13,025 bases of DNA, taken from contig JAMNXX010000266.1 of the NCBI GenBank assembly GCA_023623095.1, positions 1 through 13,025 on the forward strand, given 5' to 3'. A program made the position numbers and the translations under genes. Under the pieces are notes generated by a model. The model was not told the origin of the DNA. It saw only the letters and a list, made by a program, of their open reading frames with translations, and ran no database searches. The first letter of the stretch is position 1. Every line of letters starts with the position of its first letter. Positions 1 to 6,667 of this stretch are shown here, piece after piece. Source of the DNA: Bacillota bacterium (GTDB lineage: Bacteria > Bacillota > Clostridia > Peptostreptococcales > Thermotaleaceae).

Positions 1-438
1 TTGGCTCCCAAAAGCCTATTCCCATCCCAGGAGCTCGTGGAATCGATGCAGGAAGTTGCAAAAGAAACGGGCGCATCCATTACATTGACGGAGCATATCG
101 GGGAAGCGGTGCGGGGAGCCGATGTGATCTATACGGATGTATGGGTGTCTATGGGAGAAGAGGAGCATTTCAAGGAAAGGATTGAGCTGCTGCTCCCTTA
201 CCAAGTCAATAAAGAAATGCTTCAGAAAACAGAAAATCCCGATGTTATCTTCATGCATTGTCTGCCGGCTTTTCACGATCTGAATACGGAAATCGGGCGG
301 GAAATTTATGAACAATTCGGGATTGCAGAAATGGAAGTGACCGATGAAGTATTTGAAAGCAAACATTCTGTCGTATTTGATGAGGCAGAAAATCGCATGC
401 ATACGATCAAGGCCGTATTGGTGGCTACATTAACCTGA
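1..438 (+). CDS. argF: Ornithine carbamoyltransferase, C-terminal part (5' end outside window)
   Basis: Transfers the carbamoyl group of carbamoyl phosphate to ornithine to give citrulline, in cytosolic arginine synthesis or, run backwards, the arginine deiminase route. The 145 visible residues are the ornithine-binding half of a protein usually about 330 aa long. Visible family motifs are DVWVSMG (residues 46-52 of the fragment), the ornithine-binding loop with the Ser-Met-Gly signature; HCLPAFHD (86-93), with the active-site cysteine; and the conserved tail with EVTDEVFES and [10 protein letters not shown]. The frame is open to base 1, so the first TTG is an internal Leu codon and not a start. 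A terminator follows 14 bases after the stop, so this ends its transcription unit. Biosynthetic and catabolic (arcB) forms cannot be told apart without the upstream genes. Confidence 0.95.
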   Translation: MAPKSLFPSQELVESMQEVAKETGASITLTEHIGEAVRGADVIYTDVWVSMGEEEHFKERIELLLPYQVNKEMLQKTENPDVIFMHCLPAFHDLNTEIGREIYEQFGIAEMEVTDEVFESKHSVVFDEAENRMHTIKAVLVATLT

Positions 439-451
439 TGCTATATAGGAC

Positions 452-497
452 AAAAGTTCCATCAAAAATTCTTTCAAAAAGATGGAACTTTTTTCGT
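452..497 (+). terminator. Rho-independent terminator after argF
   Basis: A 12-bp perfect stem (452-463 with 481-492, core GTTCCATC/GATGGAAC) has a 17-nt A/T-rich loop and runs into a T-rich tract interrupted by one C. It ends the argF transcript. Confidence 0.85.
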
Positions 498-589
498 TTT
501 TTGTTGTCTATATTGCAGGAGCTGCAGCATATACTTTCAAAAGGAGACAATATCCAAAAATTAACAAAACAGATAGTACCTGCAGGATA

Positions 590-618
590 TTCCATTGAAC
601 CAATAAATTGGATATAAT
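590..618 (+). promoter_or_regulatory. Possible promoter of the YcdB/YcdC-SLH gene
   Basis: A perfect TATAAT lies at 613-618. At the 17-bp spacing the -35 position (590-595, TTCCAT) is poor; a better TTGAAC at 595-600 is only 12 bp away, which is too close. The -10 is convincing but the -35 is not, so an activator or another sigma factor may be involved. The rest of the 439-665 gap holds only the argF terminator and the ribosome binding site. Confidence 0.4.
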
Positions 619-665
619 GGGAATACGGACAAAAAAAGGATAAAAATTTTAAAGGGGGAATCAAA

Positions 666-2951
666 TTGAAGAAGCGCAGGTGGCTCTTATTTTTGATCGT
701 GTGCATTTTTGCAGTAGGAACATGCATACCTTCATATGGAGCAGAAAAAGCCATGATCACGAAAGAAAAGGCAATCGAAATAGGAAAGCAGGCTTTAAAG
801 GACTATTTTAACATGAAAGTAGATGACTCCAAATACCATATGCAGGTAGAAAACCGCAAGGATTGGAACAACCCGAAAAGATATGTCTGGAGCATGAATT
901 GGACATACGATGATGCTATCGAGCATATTTCAGCTTTTATCGTTCTCGATTCTTCGACGGGAGAGATTCTGGAGCTCAATAAAGATCAGCAGAAATACGG
1001 TCAGCAGACAGGTCAGTCAACAAAATTGACGGAAGAGGAAGCAAAAGCAAAGGCAGAAGCATTTATCAACAAAATCCTTCCGGGGAAATTAGAAGAGACG
1101 GAACTTGCATATGAGGATAATTCCTATCGACCTATGGGAACTCCTTTTCCGATCCGGTATCAGTTTCGGTATGTCCGGCTGATCGACGGCATCAAATTTG
1201 AAGGAAATTACATCAACGTAGGGATCGACGGCGCCACCGGAGAAGTACAAAGCTTTTACTATCGTTGGGACGATATCGGCGATCTTCCGAAGCCCGAAGG
1301 GATCAAAACATCAGAAGAAGCTACCCGGATCTATCGAAACCGGATGAATATGGATTTGATCTATCTGCCCATTCGGGATGAAACAAAGCCTTATTACAAT
1401 ATAAAAAATATCAAGCTCGCATACAGGCCTTCTCTGGATTTCAGCATGCTGGATGCCAAAACAGGGCTTCCCATCGGCTGGGATGGAAAGACACGACCTT
1501 CGCAAGAGAGCAAGGAGTTGACGCCGGCTCGCATACAGGAGATTAAGAAACAGGCAAAACCCATCGCCAAACAGGATCAGGAGATCTCGAGGGAAAGGGC
1601 GGAGAAAATTGCCCGTGAAGTCGTATCCGATCAATTTGGAGGCAAGATCCAAATCGATGCGGCCAATTATATAGAAGGGGATCATTATTGGGATACAGCA
1701 GGAAGAAAAGCCTGGAATGTTTTATTTACGATTGAAGACTCCAAAGGCAAAAATGGACAGATCATGATCGATGCACTGACAGAAGAGATCATCGCATTGA
1801 GTGCTTGGACAAGTGAGCCCTATGCGCCAAATATGAAGCCGGAGGTTACTTGGGAGCAGGCTTATGACAATGCGATTGCGCTGATTGCAAAATACCATCC
1901 GGACAAGATCGATCAATTGAAATTAAAACAGCTCAAGCCGGAAGAACCTGTGCCGGATGCAAGTGGCAATATTTATTACCCGATGGAATATTATTTCAAC
2001 TTCCCTCGGCTCATCGACGGAATCCTGTATGAAGAAAATCAATTCAGCGTTTCGATCCATGCACGCACCGGTGGGATGCTCCACTTCAACTGCAGATGGA
2101 GCGAGGATCTGCCGCTTCCCCCAAAGACACAAACGATTTCAAAGGAACAAGCAAAGGATGTTATTTTCAAATACAATGATGCAGAACTGGCGTACAATCG
2201 AGTCCACACCTCTACTCAGCCTCAAGATCCGAAAACAGAGACCAGATTGATTTATCAATTGGCGCCCAAACAAGCAAAGGCCAATCCGTATATGCTGATC
2301 GATGCGGTATCCGGAAGGCCCATCGACTATCAGGGAAAAGATTTAAATTTGGACAGCATCACAAAATTTGAAAAAGCCATTCAAGGCCATTGGATAGAAA
2401 AAGAAGCGACTATTTTAGCACAGCAGGGGATTATCGATAAAAGCAATTTTGAACCAAATCGTCCAATCACCAAAATCGAAGCGATCAAAATGCTTGTGGA
2501 ATGCAAGGGCAACAACTATTATATTCCGCAGATGACAAAAGAGATGGGTGCCGGAGGGGATAGCCGGGATGTGGAAGAAGAAGTAGAATATACAGATATT
2601 ACCGAAGACAGTGAAGATTATCCCTACGTAAAGAAAGCGATTCGTTATGGAATCATTGAAAACCTCAAAGAACCTTTGAAAAGAGAAGAAACATTGAGCC
2701 GTGAAGATCTGGCTGTGATGGTGGTCAGAACATTGGGATATGATGCGCTGGCGCAGGCAAGACAGATTTTCCGCGTATCCTTCTCCGATCAAGATCAGAT
2801 CCAAGACGAAAAGATAGGCTATGTCGCGATCTGTGAAGGATTGAAACTCGTTGAAGGCGGAAATACAATCTTCAGACCGAAGGATAAAGCCACCATGGCA
2901 GAAGCAGCGAGCATGATTTACCGATCGCTGCAGCATTTCAATCGCTGGTAA
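666..2951 (+). CDS. Secreted YcdB/YcdC-repeat protein with three C-terminal SLH domains
   Basis: A 761-aa exported protein, probably held on the cell wall. Residues 1-25 are a signal peptide (KKRR, hydrophobic core, likely cleavage after SYGA). Two copies of the YcdB/YcdC (DUF4901-type, PepSY-like) module follow at about 31-270 and 307-555. Both carry the matching block RLIDGIKFEGNYINVGIDGATGEV (first copy, 171-194) and RLIDGILYEENQFSVSIHARTGG (second copy, 448-470), showing internal duplication. Three SLH domains follow at about 568-612, 643-690 and 703-757; in other Firmicutes these bind secondary cell-wall polysaccharide. The biochemical role of YcdB/YcdC modules is not established, so no activity is assigned. 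The start is TTG, chosen because AAAGGGGG (651-658) lies 7 bases upstream and the signal peptide begins right there. The gene stands alone between two terminators. Confidence 0.9.
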   Translation: MKKRRWLLFLIVCIFAVGTCIPSYGAEKAMITKEKAIEIGKQALKDYFNMKVDDSKYHMQVENRKDWNNPKRYVWSMNWTYDDAIEHISAFIVLDSSTGEILELNKDQQKYGQQTGQSTKLTEEEAKAKAEAFINKILPGKLEETELAYEDNSYRPMGTPFPIRYQFRYVRLIDGIKFEGNYINVGIDGATGEVQSFYYRWDDIGDLPKPEGIKTSEEATRIYRNRMNMDLIYLPIRDETKPYYNIKNIKLAYRPSLDFSMLDAKTGLPIGWDGKTRPSQESKELTPARIQEIKKQAKPIAKQDQEISRERAEKIAREVVSDQFGGKIQIDAANYIEGDHYWDTAGRKAWNVLFTIEDSKGKNGQIMIDALTEEIIALSAWTSEPYAPNMKPEVTWEQAYDNAIALIAKYHPDKIDQLKLKQLKPEEPVPDASGNIYYPMEYYFNFPRLIDGILYEENQFSVSIHARTGGMLHFNCRWSEDLPLPPKTQTISKEQAKDVIFKYNDAELAYNRVHTSTQPQDPKTETRLIYQLAPKQAKANPYMLIDAVSGRPIDYQGKDLNLDSITKFEKAIQGHWIEKEATILAQQGIIDKSNFEPNRPITKIEAIKMLVECKGNNYYIPQMTKEMGAGGDSRDVEEEVEYTDITEDSEDYPYVKKAIRYGIIENLKEPLKREETLSREDLAVMVVRTLGYDALAQARQIFRVSFSDQDQIQDEKIGYVAICEGLKLVEGGNTIFRPKDKATMAEAASMIYRSLQHFNRW

Positions 2952-3007
2952 GAAAAAATCCAATCGAAAAAAATTCCATTTCATTTTTAATTCAATCCAT
3001 CATCAGC

Positions 3008-3047
3008 AAAAAGAAGTGAAAAAAATTCAATTTTCACTTCTTTTTTT
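3008..3047 (+). terminator. Strong terminator after the SLH protein gene
   Basis: A perfect 15-bp stem (3008-3022 with 3031-3045, core GAAGTG/CACTTC) has an 8-nt loop and ends in an uninterrupted T run. The A-rich left arm could also act on the other strand, but no opposing gene is present. Confidence 0.9.
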
Positions 3048-3101
3048 GTGGACAGCGAAATAAATATATAAAGACATACAATCGCGATGCTGTGAAAAAA
3101 A

Positions 3102-3129
3102 ACATATTTTTAAAGAGGACTAATATAAT
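3102..3129 (+). promoter_or_regulatory. SigE-like promoter of the sipL-type gene
   Basis: ACATATT at 3102-3108 and AATATAAT at 3122-3129 are separated by 13 bp. Against the mother-cell SigE pattern (KMATATT, 13-15 bp, CATACAnT), the -35 matches 6 of 7 positions and the -10 has two mismatches. The -10 ends 36 bases before the ATG, which fits the ribosome binding site at 3150-3157. A perfect CATACAAT at 3075-3082 is an alternative -10, but the nearest ATA upstream is too close. SigE control would suit a coat morphogenetic gene. Confidence 0.4.
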
Positions 3130-3165
3130 CATAATATGCAGGAATAAAAGGAAGGGGGAAGTTTC

Positions 3166-4740
3166 ATGTCTGTGGAGCTGACAAAAGATTTGCTCAAGAT
3201 GGAACAGAGCGCGGGCGATGGATATGCGCAAGCATTGGTAGAAGGAGATATTCTGGTTCCCGATACCAAGCCTGATATTTCCAGAATATTGTCGGTGGAT
3301 GGGACGGTAGACATCACGAATAAAGAAGCTTCAGAAAATAAAATAGCGGTCAATGGCGTTGTAAACTTTAAAATTCTATATGTTTCAGACGGTGGAGAAT
3401 ACCCTGTTTATGGTATGGATGCCAGCGCGGCATTCACGCAAAGCATTGATATCCCCAAAGCAGCAAAAGGGATGAAAAATGATGTCAAAGCGGAAGTTGA
3501 ACATATTGAGTTTGAGAAACTCAATGAACGGAAGATTGGAGTCAAGGCGGTCGTCAATCTCCTTGGAAAAAGCAGAACCATTTTTGAAATCGATGCACTG
3601 AAAGAGATTCAAGGGATCGAAAACCTGCAGGTATTGAGGGAATCGGTATCCTATCAAGAACAAGTCCAAAGCGCTCAATCGGAGGCCATTGTACGCGAAA
3701 GTTTCGAGCTAAGCCAAGACATGCCGGAGATCAAGGAAATCGTGCAGTGCAATGTCAATGCGGTGGAAAAAGAGAAAGAAATCACAGATGGCAAAATCGC
3801 ATTGAGCGGATTATTAAAAACAAATGTGATCTATGTAGCGGATGATGACGATTATTCTTTGCACTTTCTGAAATATGAGATCCCATTTACGCATTTTATC
3901 GAACTCGAACAGGTACAAAGAGATATGGATGTGGAAATCAGCATGAAAATCAGCGATGTCTACACAGATGTTAAGAACAATGTAGATGAAGAGCGCAAGA
4001 TATTGGATTTGGAAGCGGATGTACAGATGGAAGTGGCGTTAAACAGGATGGAACAAAAAGAATTTATCGTAGATGCCTACTCTCCCAGCTGTTCCCTTAG
4101 CTTAGAGACCCAAAAGATCGCATTGGATCAAATCATAGGGAAAAACAGCTCAAATACCATGATCAAAGAAACGCTGGAAGTACCTTCCGGAAAGCGAAAT
4201 ATCGATAAAATATTCAGTCTAAACGGGAAAGTCTTCCTGACAGACAGCATGCTCAGCGACGGGAAAAATCATATTGAAGGGGTTGCTTCGGTGACAATAC
4301 TTTATATGCCTCCGGGAAACAATATCGAAGCGCAGAGCTTTTCGCAAGAAATTCCGTTTCGGCATACGATGGATATTGAAGGGGCAAAGAGCGATATGGA
4401 AGTAGAAACGGAACTCCATATCGATGATATTGACTACAATTTAATCAACCCCGATCAAGTAGAAGTCCGGCTCAATATCGGTGCCTCCTCAATCGTAAGG
4501 AAAAAGGTAGAGAAAGAAATCTTGATCAATGTAGAAGATACCGGGGAAACCATCGACATCAGCAAAAAGCCCAGCATTACCGTTTATTTTATCCAACCGG
4601 GAGATACGCTTTGGAAGATAGCGAAGCGGTACCATACGACCGTAGAAGAATTGATGAATGCCAATGAGATAGAAGACCCGAATCGGCTCGTACCCGGAGA
4701 GAGATTGTTTATTCAAAAGAATGTATTCCACCAATTTTAA
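3166..4740 (+). CDS. sipL: SipL-like spore coat morphogenetic protein (three SPOCS/DUF3794 domains plus LysM)
   Basis: A 524-aa protein without signal peptide or membrane segments, expected in the mother cell on the forespore surface. Three SPOCS (DUF3794) cores are visible at about 30-105, 187-250 and 338-405, each with a block of the GVVNFKILYVSDGG type (64-77; compare KTNVIYVADDDD and ASVTILYMPPGN). A LysM domain closes the protein at 474-518, starting YFIQPGDTLWKIAKRY. This order and length match SipL of C. difficile (about 520 aa), whose LysM domain contacts the coat ATPase SpoIVA and which is needed for coat attachment. ATG start with AAGGGGG 7-8 bases upstream. It is a single gene between two terminators, just ahead of ispE. 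Bacillus SafA also carries LysM, but at its N-terminus and without SPOCS repeats, so SipL is the better name. Confidence 0.87.
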   Translation: MSVELTKDLLKMEQSAGDGYAQALVEGDILVPDTKPDISRILSVDGTVDITNKEASENKIAVNGVVNFKILYVSDGGEYPVYGMDASAAFTQSIDIPKAAKGMKNDVKAEVEHIEFEKLNERKIGVKAVVNLLGKSRTIFEIDALKEIQGIENLQVLRESVSYQEQVQSAQSEAIVRESFELSQDMPEIKEIVQCNVNAVEKEKEITDGKIALSGLLKTNVIYVADDDDYSLHFLKYEIPFTHFIELEQVQRDMDVEISMKISDVYTDVKNNVDEERKILDLEADVQMEVALNRMEQKEFIVDAYSPSCSLSLETQKIALDQIIGKNSSNTMIKETLEVPSGKRNIDKIFSLNGKVFLTDSMLSDGKNHIEGVASVTILYMPPGNNIEAQSFSQEIPFRHTMDIEGAKSDMEVETELHIDDIDYNLINPDQVEVRLNIGASSIVRKKVEKEILINVEDTGETIDISKKPSITVYFIQPGDTLWKIAKRYHTTVEELMNANEIEDPNRLVPGERLFIQKNVFHQF

Positions 4741-4767
4741 AATTTCATCATATGGAAATAGCTCTAA

Positions 4768-4799
4768 AAGAGACCTGCTCAAAACAGCAGGCCTTTTTG
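4768..4799 (+). terminator. Terminator after sipL
   Basis: CCTGCT (4774-4779) pairs with AGCAGG (4786-4791) across a 6-nt loop. The stem extends past one A/C mismatch through GA-rich/TC-rich flanks and ends in CTTTTTG. Confidence 0.75.
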
Positions 4800-4838
4800 T
4801 TATGCGAATTTTCAGCTATTTTTGCAGACAAAAATTTA

Positions 4839-4858
4839 ATATATTGTATACAATATAT
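4839..4858 (+). promoter_or_regulatory. Perfect 20-bp palindrome, probable GntR/FCD operator
   Basis: Positions 4839-4858 are a perfect inverted repeat centred on GTATAC, with core ATTGTATACAAT (4843-4854). FCD-type GntR proteins often bind short palindromes of TTGTATACAA or TnGTnnnACnA form. The site lies in the ispE-gntR upstream region, and the second gene of that operon is such a regulator, so autoregulation is the simplest reading. It covers the place where the -35 contact of the downstream promoter would fall. It is A/T-rich, so chance contributes something, but a perfect match over 20 bases is unlikely to be accidental. Confidence 0.65.
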
Positions 4859-4868
4859 CCGAAAGACA

Positions 4869-4877
4869 TGATACAAT
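4869..4877 (+). promoter_or_regulatory. Extended -10 promoter of ispE-gntR
   Basis: TGATACAAT (4869-4877) is an extended -10 box (TGn plus TACAAT, one mismatch to TATAAT). The -35 position (about 4849-4854) lies inside the palindrome and is not a good hexamer, as expected for an extended -10 promoter. It ends 35 bases before the ispE ATG. An alternative is TTGCAG (4822-4827) with TATACA (4847-4852), but the spacer would be 19 bp. Confidence 0.5.
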
Positions 4878-4912
4878 AAGATATAGATAACGATAGCAGG
4901 GGGACTAAATAT

Positions 4913-5803
4913 ATGCAGGAAATAGAGACAGCAAAAGGAATAAAAATCTATGCCAGAGCGAAGATCAACCTATCATTGGATGTGGTGGGAAAAAGATCGG
5001 ATGGGTATCACGAGTTGCGGATGATCATGCAGCAGGTGGATTTGTATGATGAAGTGGATATCCGAAAAACAAAAAGTGGGATTCTCCTTAAGACGGACTG
5101 TGATTTTGTTCCGAATGATGAGAGGAATATCGCTTATCAAGCTGCGCAGCTCATGATGAAACGATATCGGATGGATGGAGGAGTGGAGATCCATATCAAA
5201 AAAAATATTCCGGTAGCGGCCGGGCTTGCAGGCGGAAGCGCGGATGCTGCGGCGGTGCTGCAGGGAATGAATCAACTGTGGAAACTGGAGATTCCGCAGC
5301 AGGAGCTGATGCAGATCGGCCTGCAATTGGGAGCGGATGTTCCGTTCTGCATCTTAGGGGGAGCGGCTTTGGCGGAAGGAATCGGTGAGAAACTGACCCC
5401 TATTAAAGGGATCGATCAATGGGTATTGCTGTGCAAACCCAATATTGGCGTTTCTACACAGGAAGTTTATCGAAATTTAGATTGGGAAACCATCCAAGAT
5501 CATCCGGATACCCAGCAATTGCTCAAAGCGATAGAAGATGAAAATATTTACGAAGTTGCAGGAGGATTGTGCAATGTTCTGGAGACGGTTACGATGCGCA
5601 TGCATCCGCTCGTGAAGGATATAAAAGCAAAGATGATGGAATACAACGCTTTGGGCAGTTTAATGAGCGGAAGCGGTCCGACTGTGTTTGGTCTCTATAA
5701 AGATTATACAAAAGCAAAGAATGCTTACCTAAAATTAAGAAGAATCTATCAACAAACTTATTTAGTAAAAACCTATAGCGGGGGGGATCGGGGTGATGAA
5801 TAA
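4913..5803 (+). CDS. ispE: 4-(cytidine 5'-diphospho)-2-C-methyl-D-erythritol kinase
   Basis: A 296-aa cytosolic GHMP-family kinase that uses ATP to phosphorylate CDP-methylerythritol at the 2-hydroxyl, the fourth step of the non-mevalonate (MEP) isoprenoid pathway. Seen in the sequence: ARAKINLSLDVVGKRSDGYH (14-33), the substrate loop with the conserved Lys18; the glycine-rich ATP loop PVAAGLAGGSADAAA (100-114); LGADVPFC (139-146) with the catalytic Asp142; and the third GHMP motif GSLMSGSGPTVFGL (248-261). Length is normal. The ATG at 4913 has AGGGGG 9 bases upstream and gives about 12 residues before the conserved KIYARAKINL. The 3' end overlaps gntR, so the two are translationally linked. 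Placement of ispE beside a GntR gene and spore genes seems to be a clostridial arrangement (from memory). Confidence 0.97.
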   Translation: MQEIETAKGIKIYARAKINLSLDVVGKRSDGYHELRMIMQQVDLYDEVDIRKTKSGILLKTDCDFVPNDERNIAYQAAQLMMKRYRMDGGVEIHIKKNIPVAAGLAGGSADAAAVLQGMNQLWKLEIPQQELMQIGLQLGADVPFCILGGAALAEGIGEKLTPIKGIDQWVLLCKPNIGVSTQEVYRNLDWETIQDHPDTQQLLKAIEDENIYEVAGGLCNVLETVTMRMHPLVKDIKAKMMEYNALGSLMSGSGPTVFGLYKDYTKAKNAYLKLRRIYQQTYLVKTYSGGDRGDE

Positions 5804-6470
5804 AAAACTAGGAAAACTGCGGCTGCAAAACTATCAGCCGCTTCGGGATGTTGTCTTTGAATATTTAAGGAGTGCTATTTTAAACGGCGATCTAAAACCG
5901 AAAGAGCGCTTGATGGAAGTGCAGTTGGCGGAGCAGCTTGGAGTTAGCCGAACACCGATCCGTGAGGCGATTCGAAAACTGGAATTGGAAGGCCTTGTTG
6001 TCATGATACCAAGAAGAGGCGCATATGTAGGGGATATTTCCGTGAAGGATATTTTGGATGTTTTAGAGGTACGCGAAGTATTAGAAGGATTGGCAGCTTT
6101 TCTTGCAGCGGAGCGGATGCAGGAGGATGAGCTGGAATCGCTGAGGCAGGTGACAAAAGAATTCTGGAAAGTCTTTGAAGAGAGAAATACTCAAGGGATG
6201 GTAGAGAAAGACAATGAATTTCACGATAAAATATTCCAGTCTACGCGAAATGCAAAGCTGATTCATATTGCCCACGGGCTCCATGAGCAGGTACAGCGGT
6301 TCCGGATCATGTATTTTTCAGAGTACAATACATCGAAGACATTGGCAGCAGAACACCAGGCGATTCTGGAGGCCATCGCAAAACGCGATGGGCAGAAAGC
6401 GCGTGAATTGGCACAGTACCATGTTCGAATGCTGCGAGATGCGATCAAGGATTTTGAAGATGAAGAATAA
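5796..6470 (+). CDS. GntR-family transcriptional regulator, FadR/FCD subfamily
   Basis: A DNA-binding regulator of 224 aa (225 if the GTG at 5793 is used). Numbering from that GTG, the winged helix-turn-helix covers about 14-80, with the GntR signature ERLMEVQLAEQLGVSRTPIREAIRKLE (38-64). The FCD ligand domain covers about 84-220, with the metal-binding set Asp140 and His144 (DNEFH), His188 (EHQ) and His210 (YHV), so the effector is probably a carboxylate held through a metal ion. The gene overlaps the ispE stop; GGGGGGG at 5780-5786 is 9 bases before the ATG. A terminator follows directly. The palindrome at 4839-4858 upstream of ispE fits an operator for this family, suggesting control of its own operon. 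The effector cannot be read from sequence. Confidence 0.93.
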   Translation: MNKKLGKLRLQNYQPLRDVVFEYLRSAILNGDLKPKERLMEVQLAEQLGVSRTPIREAIRKLELEGLVVMIPRRGAYVGDISVKDILDVLEVREVLEGLAAFLAAERMQEDELESLRQVTKEFWKVFEERNTQGMVEKDNEFHDKIFQSTRNAKLIHIAHGLHEQVQRFRIMYFSEYNTSKTLAAEHQAILEAIAKRDGQKARELAQYHVRMLRDAIKDFEDEE

Positions 6471-6476
6471 ATGACG

Positions 6477-6504
6477 GACATTCCGATGGAATGTCTTTTT
6501 TTTT
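6477..6504 (+). terminator. Terminator after ispE-gntR
   Basis: GACATTCC (6477-6484) pairs with GGAATGTC (6488-6495) around a three-base loop, followed by nine T residues (6496-6504). It separates the ispE-gntR unit from the ger operon; the possible gerA promoter starts at the very next base. Confidence 0.9.
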
Positions 6505-6534
6505 GCATAGACTTCTAAAAATCTACAAATAGTA
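6505..6534 (+). promoter_or_regulatory. SigG/SigF-like promoter of gerABC
   Basis: GCATA (6505-6509) matches the forespore -35 pattern (GmATR/GywTA). After 15 bp, ACAAATAGTA (6525-6534) matches 5 of the 7 defined positions of the SigF -10; in SigG terms it is GCATA, 18 bp, AATAGTA. SigG control is the rule for gerA-type operons in Bacillus. The leader to the gerA start would be about 125-130 nt, which is long. The remaining 6535-6667 holds a 12-bp palindrome (6610-6621) and a GGAGGG site. Confidence 0.45.
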
Positions 6535-6667
6535 TACTAATGAGAAAAAAGATAGGAAAAGATCCAAAACTTTCAAAGATATTGTTTCGATGCGGATATT
6601 TATTCAAATCATATCGATATGTTTGGACAGGAAAATAGACGCATGCTGATGGGAGGGAAAAGCAGCA

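Noticed and set aside
2415..2984. 189-codon open frame on the - strand opposite the SLH protein
   Set aside because: It lies entirely antisense to a well-supported coding gene, has no recognisable domain and no convincing ribosome binding site; it reflects codon bias of the + strand gene.
6610..6621. 12-bp palindrome CATATCGATATG upstream of gerA as an operator
   Set aside because: Short and A/T-rich, does not match the TTGTATACAA-type site upstream of ispE, and no regulator can be tied to it.
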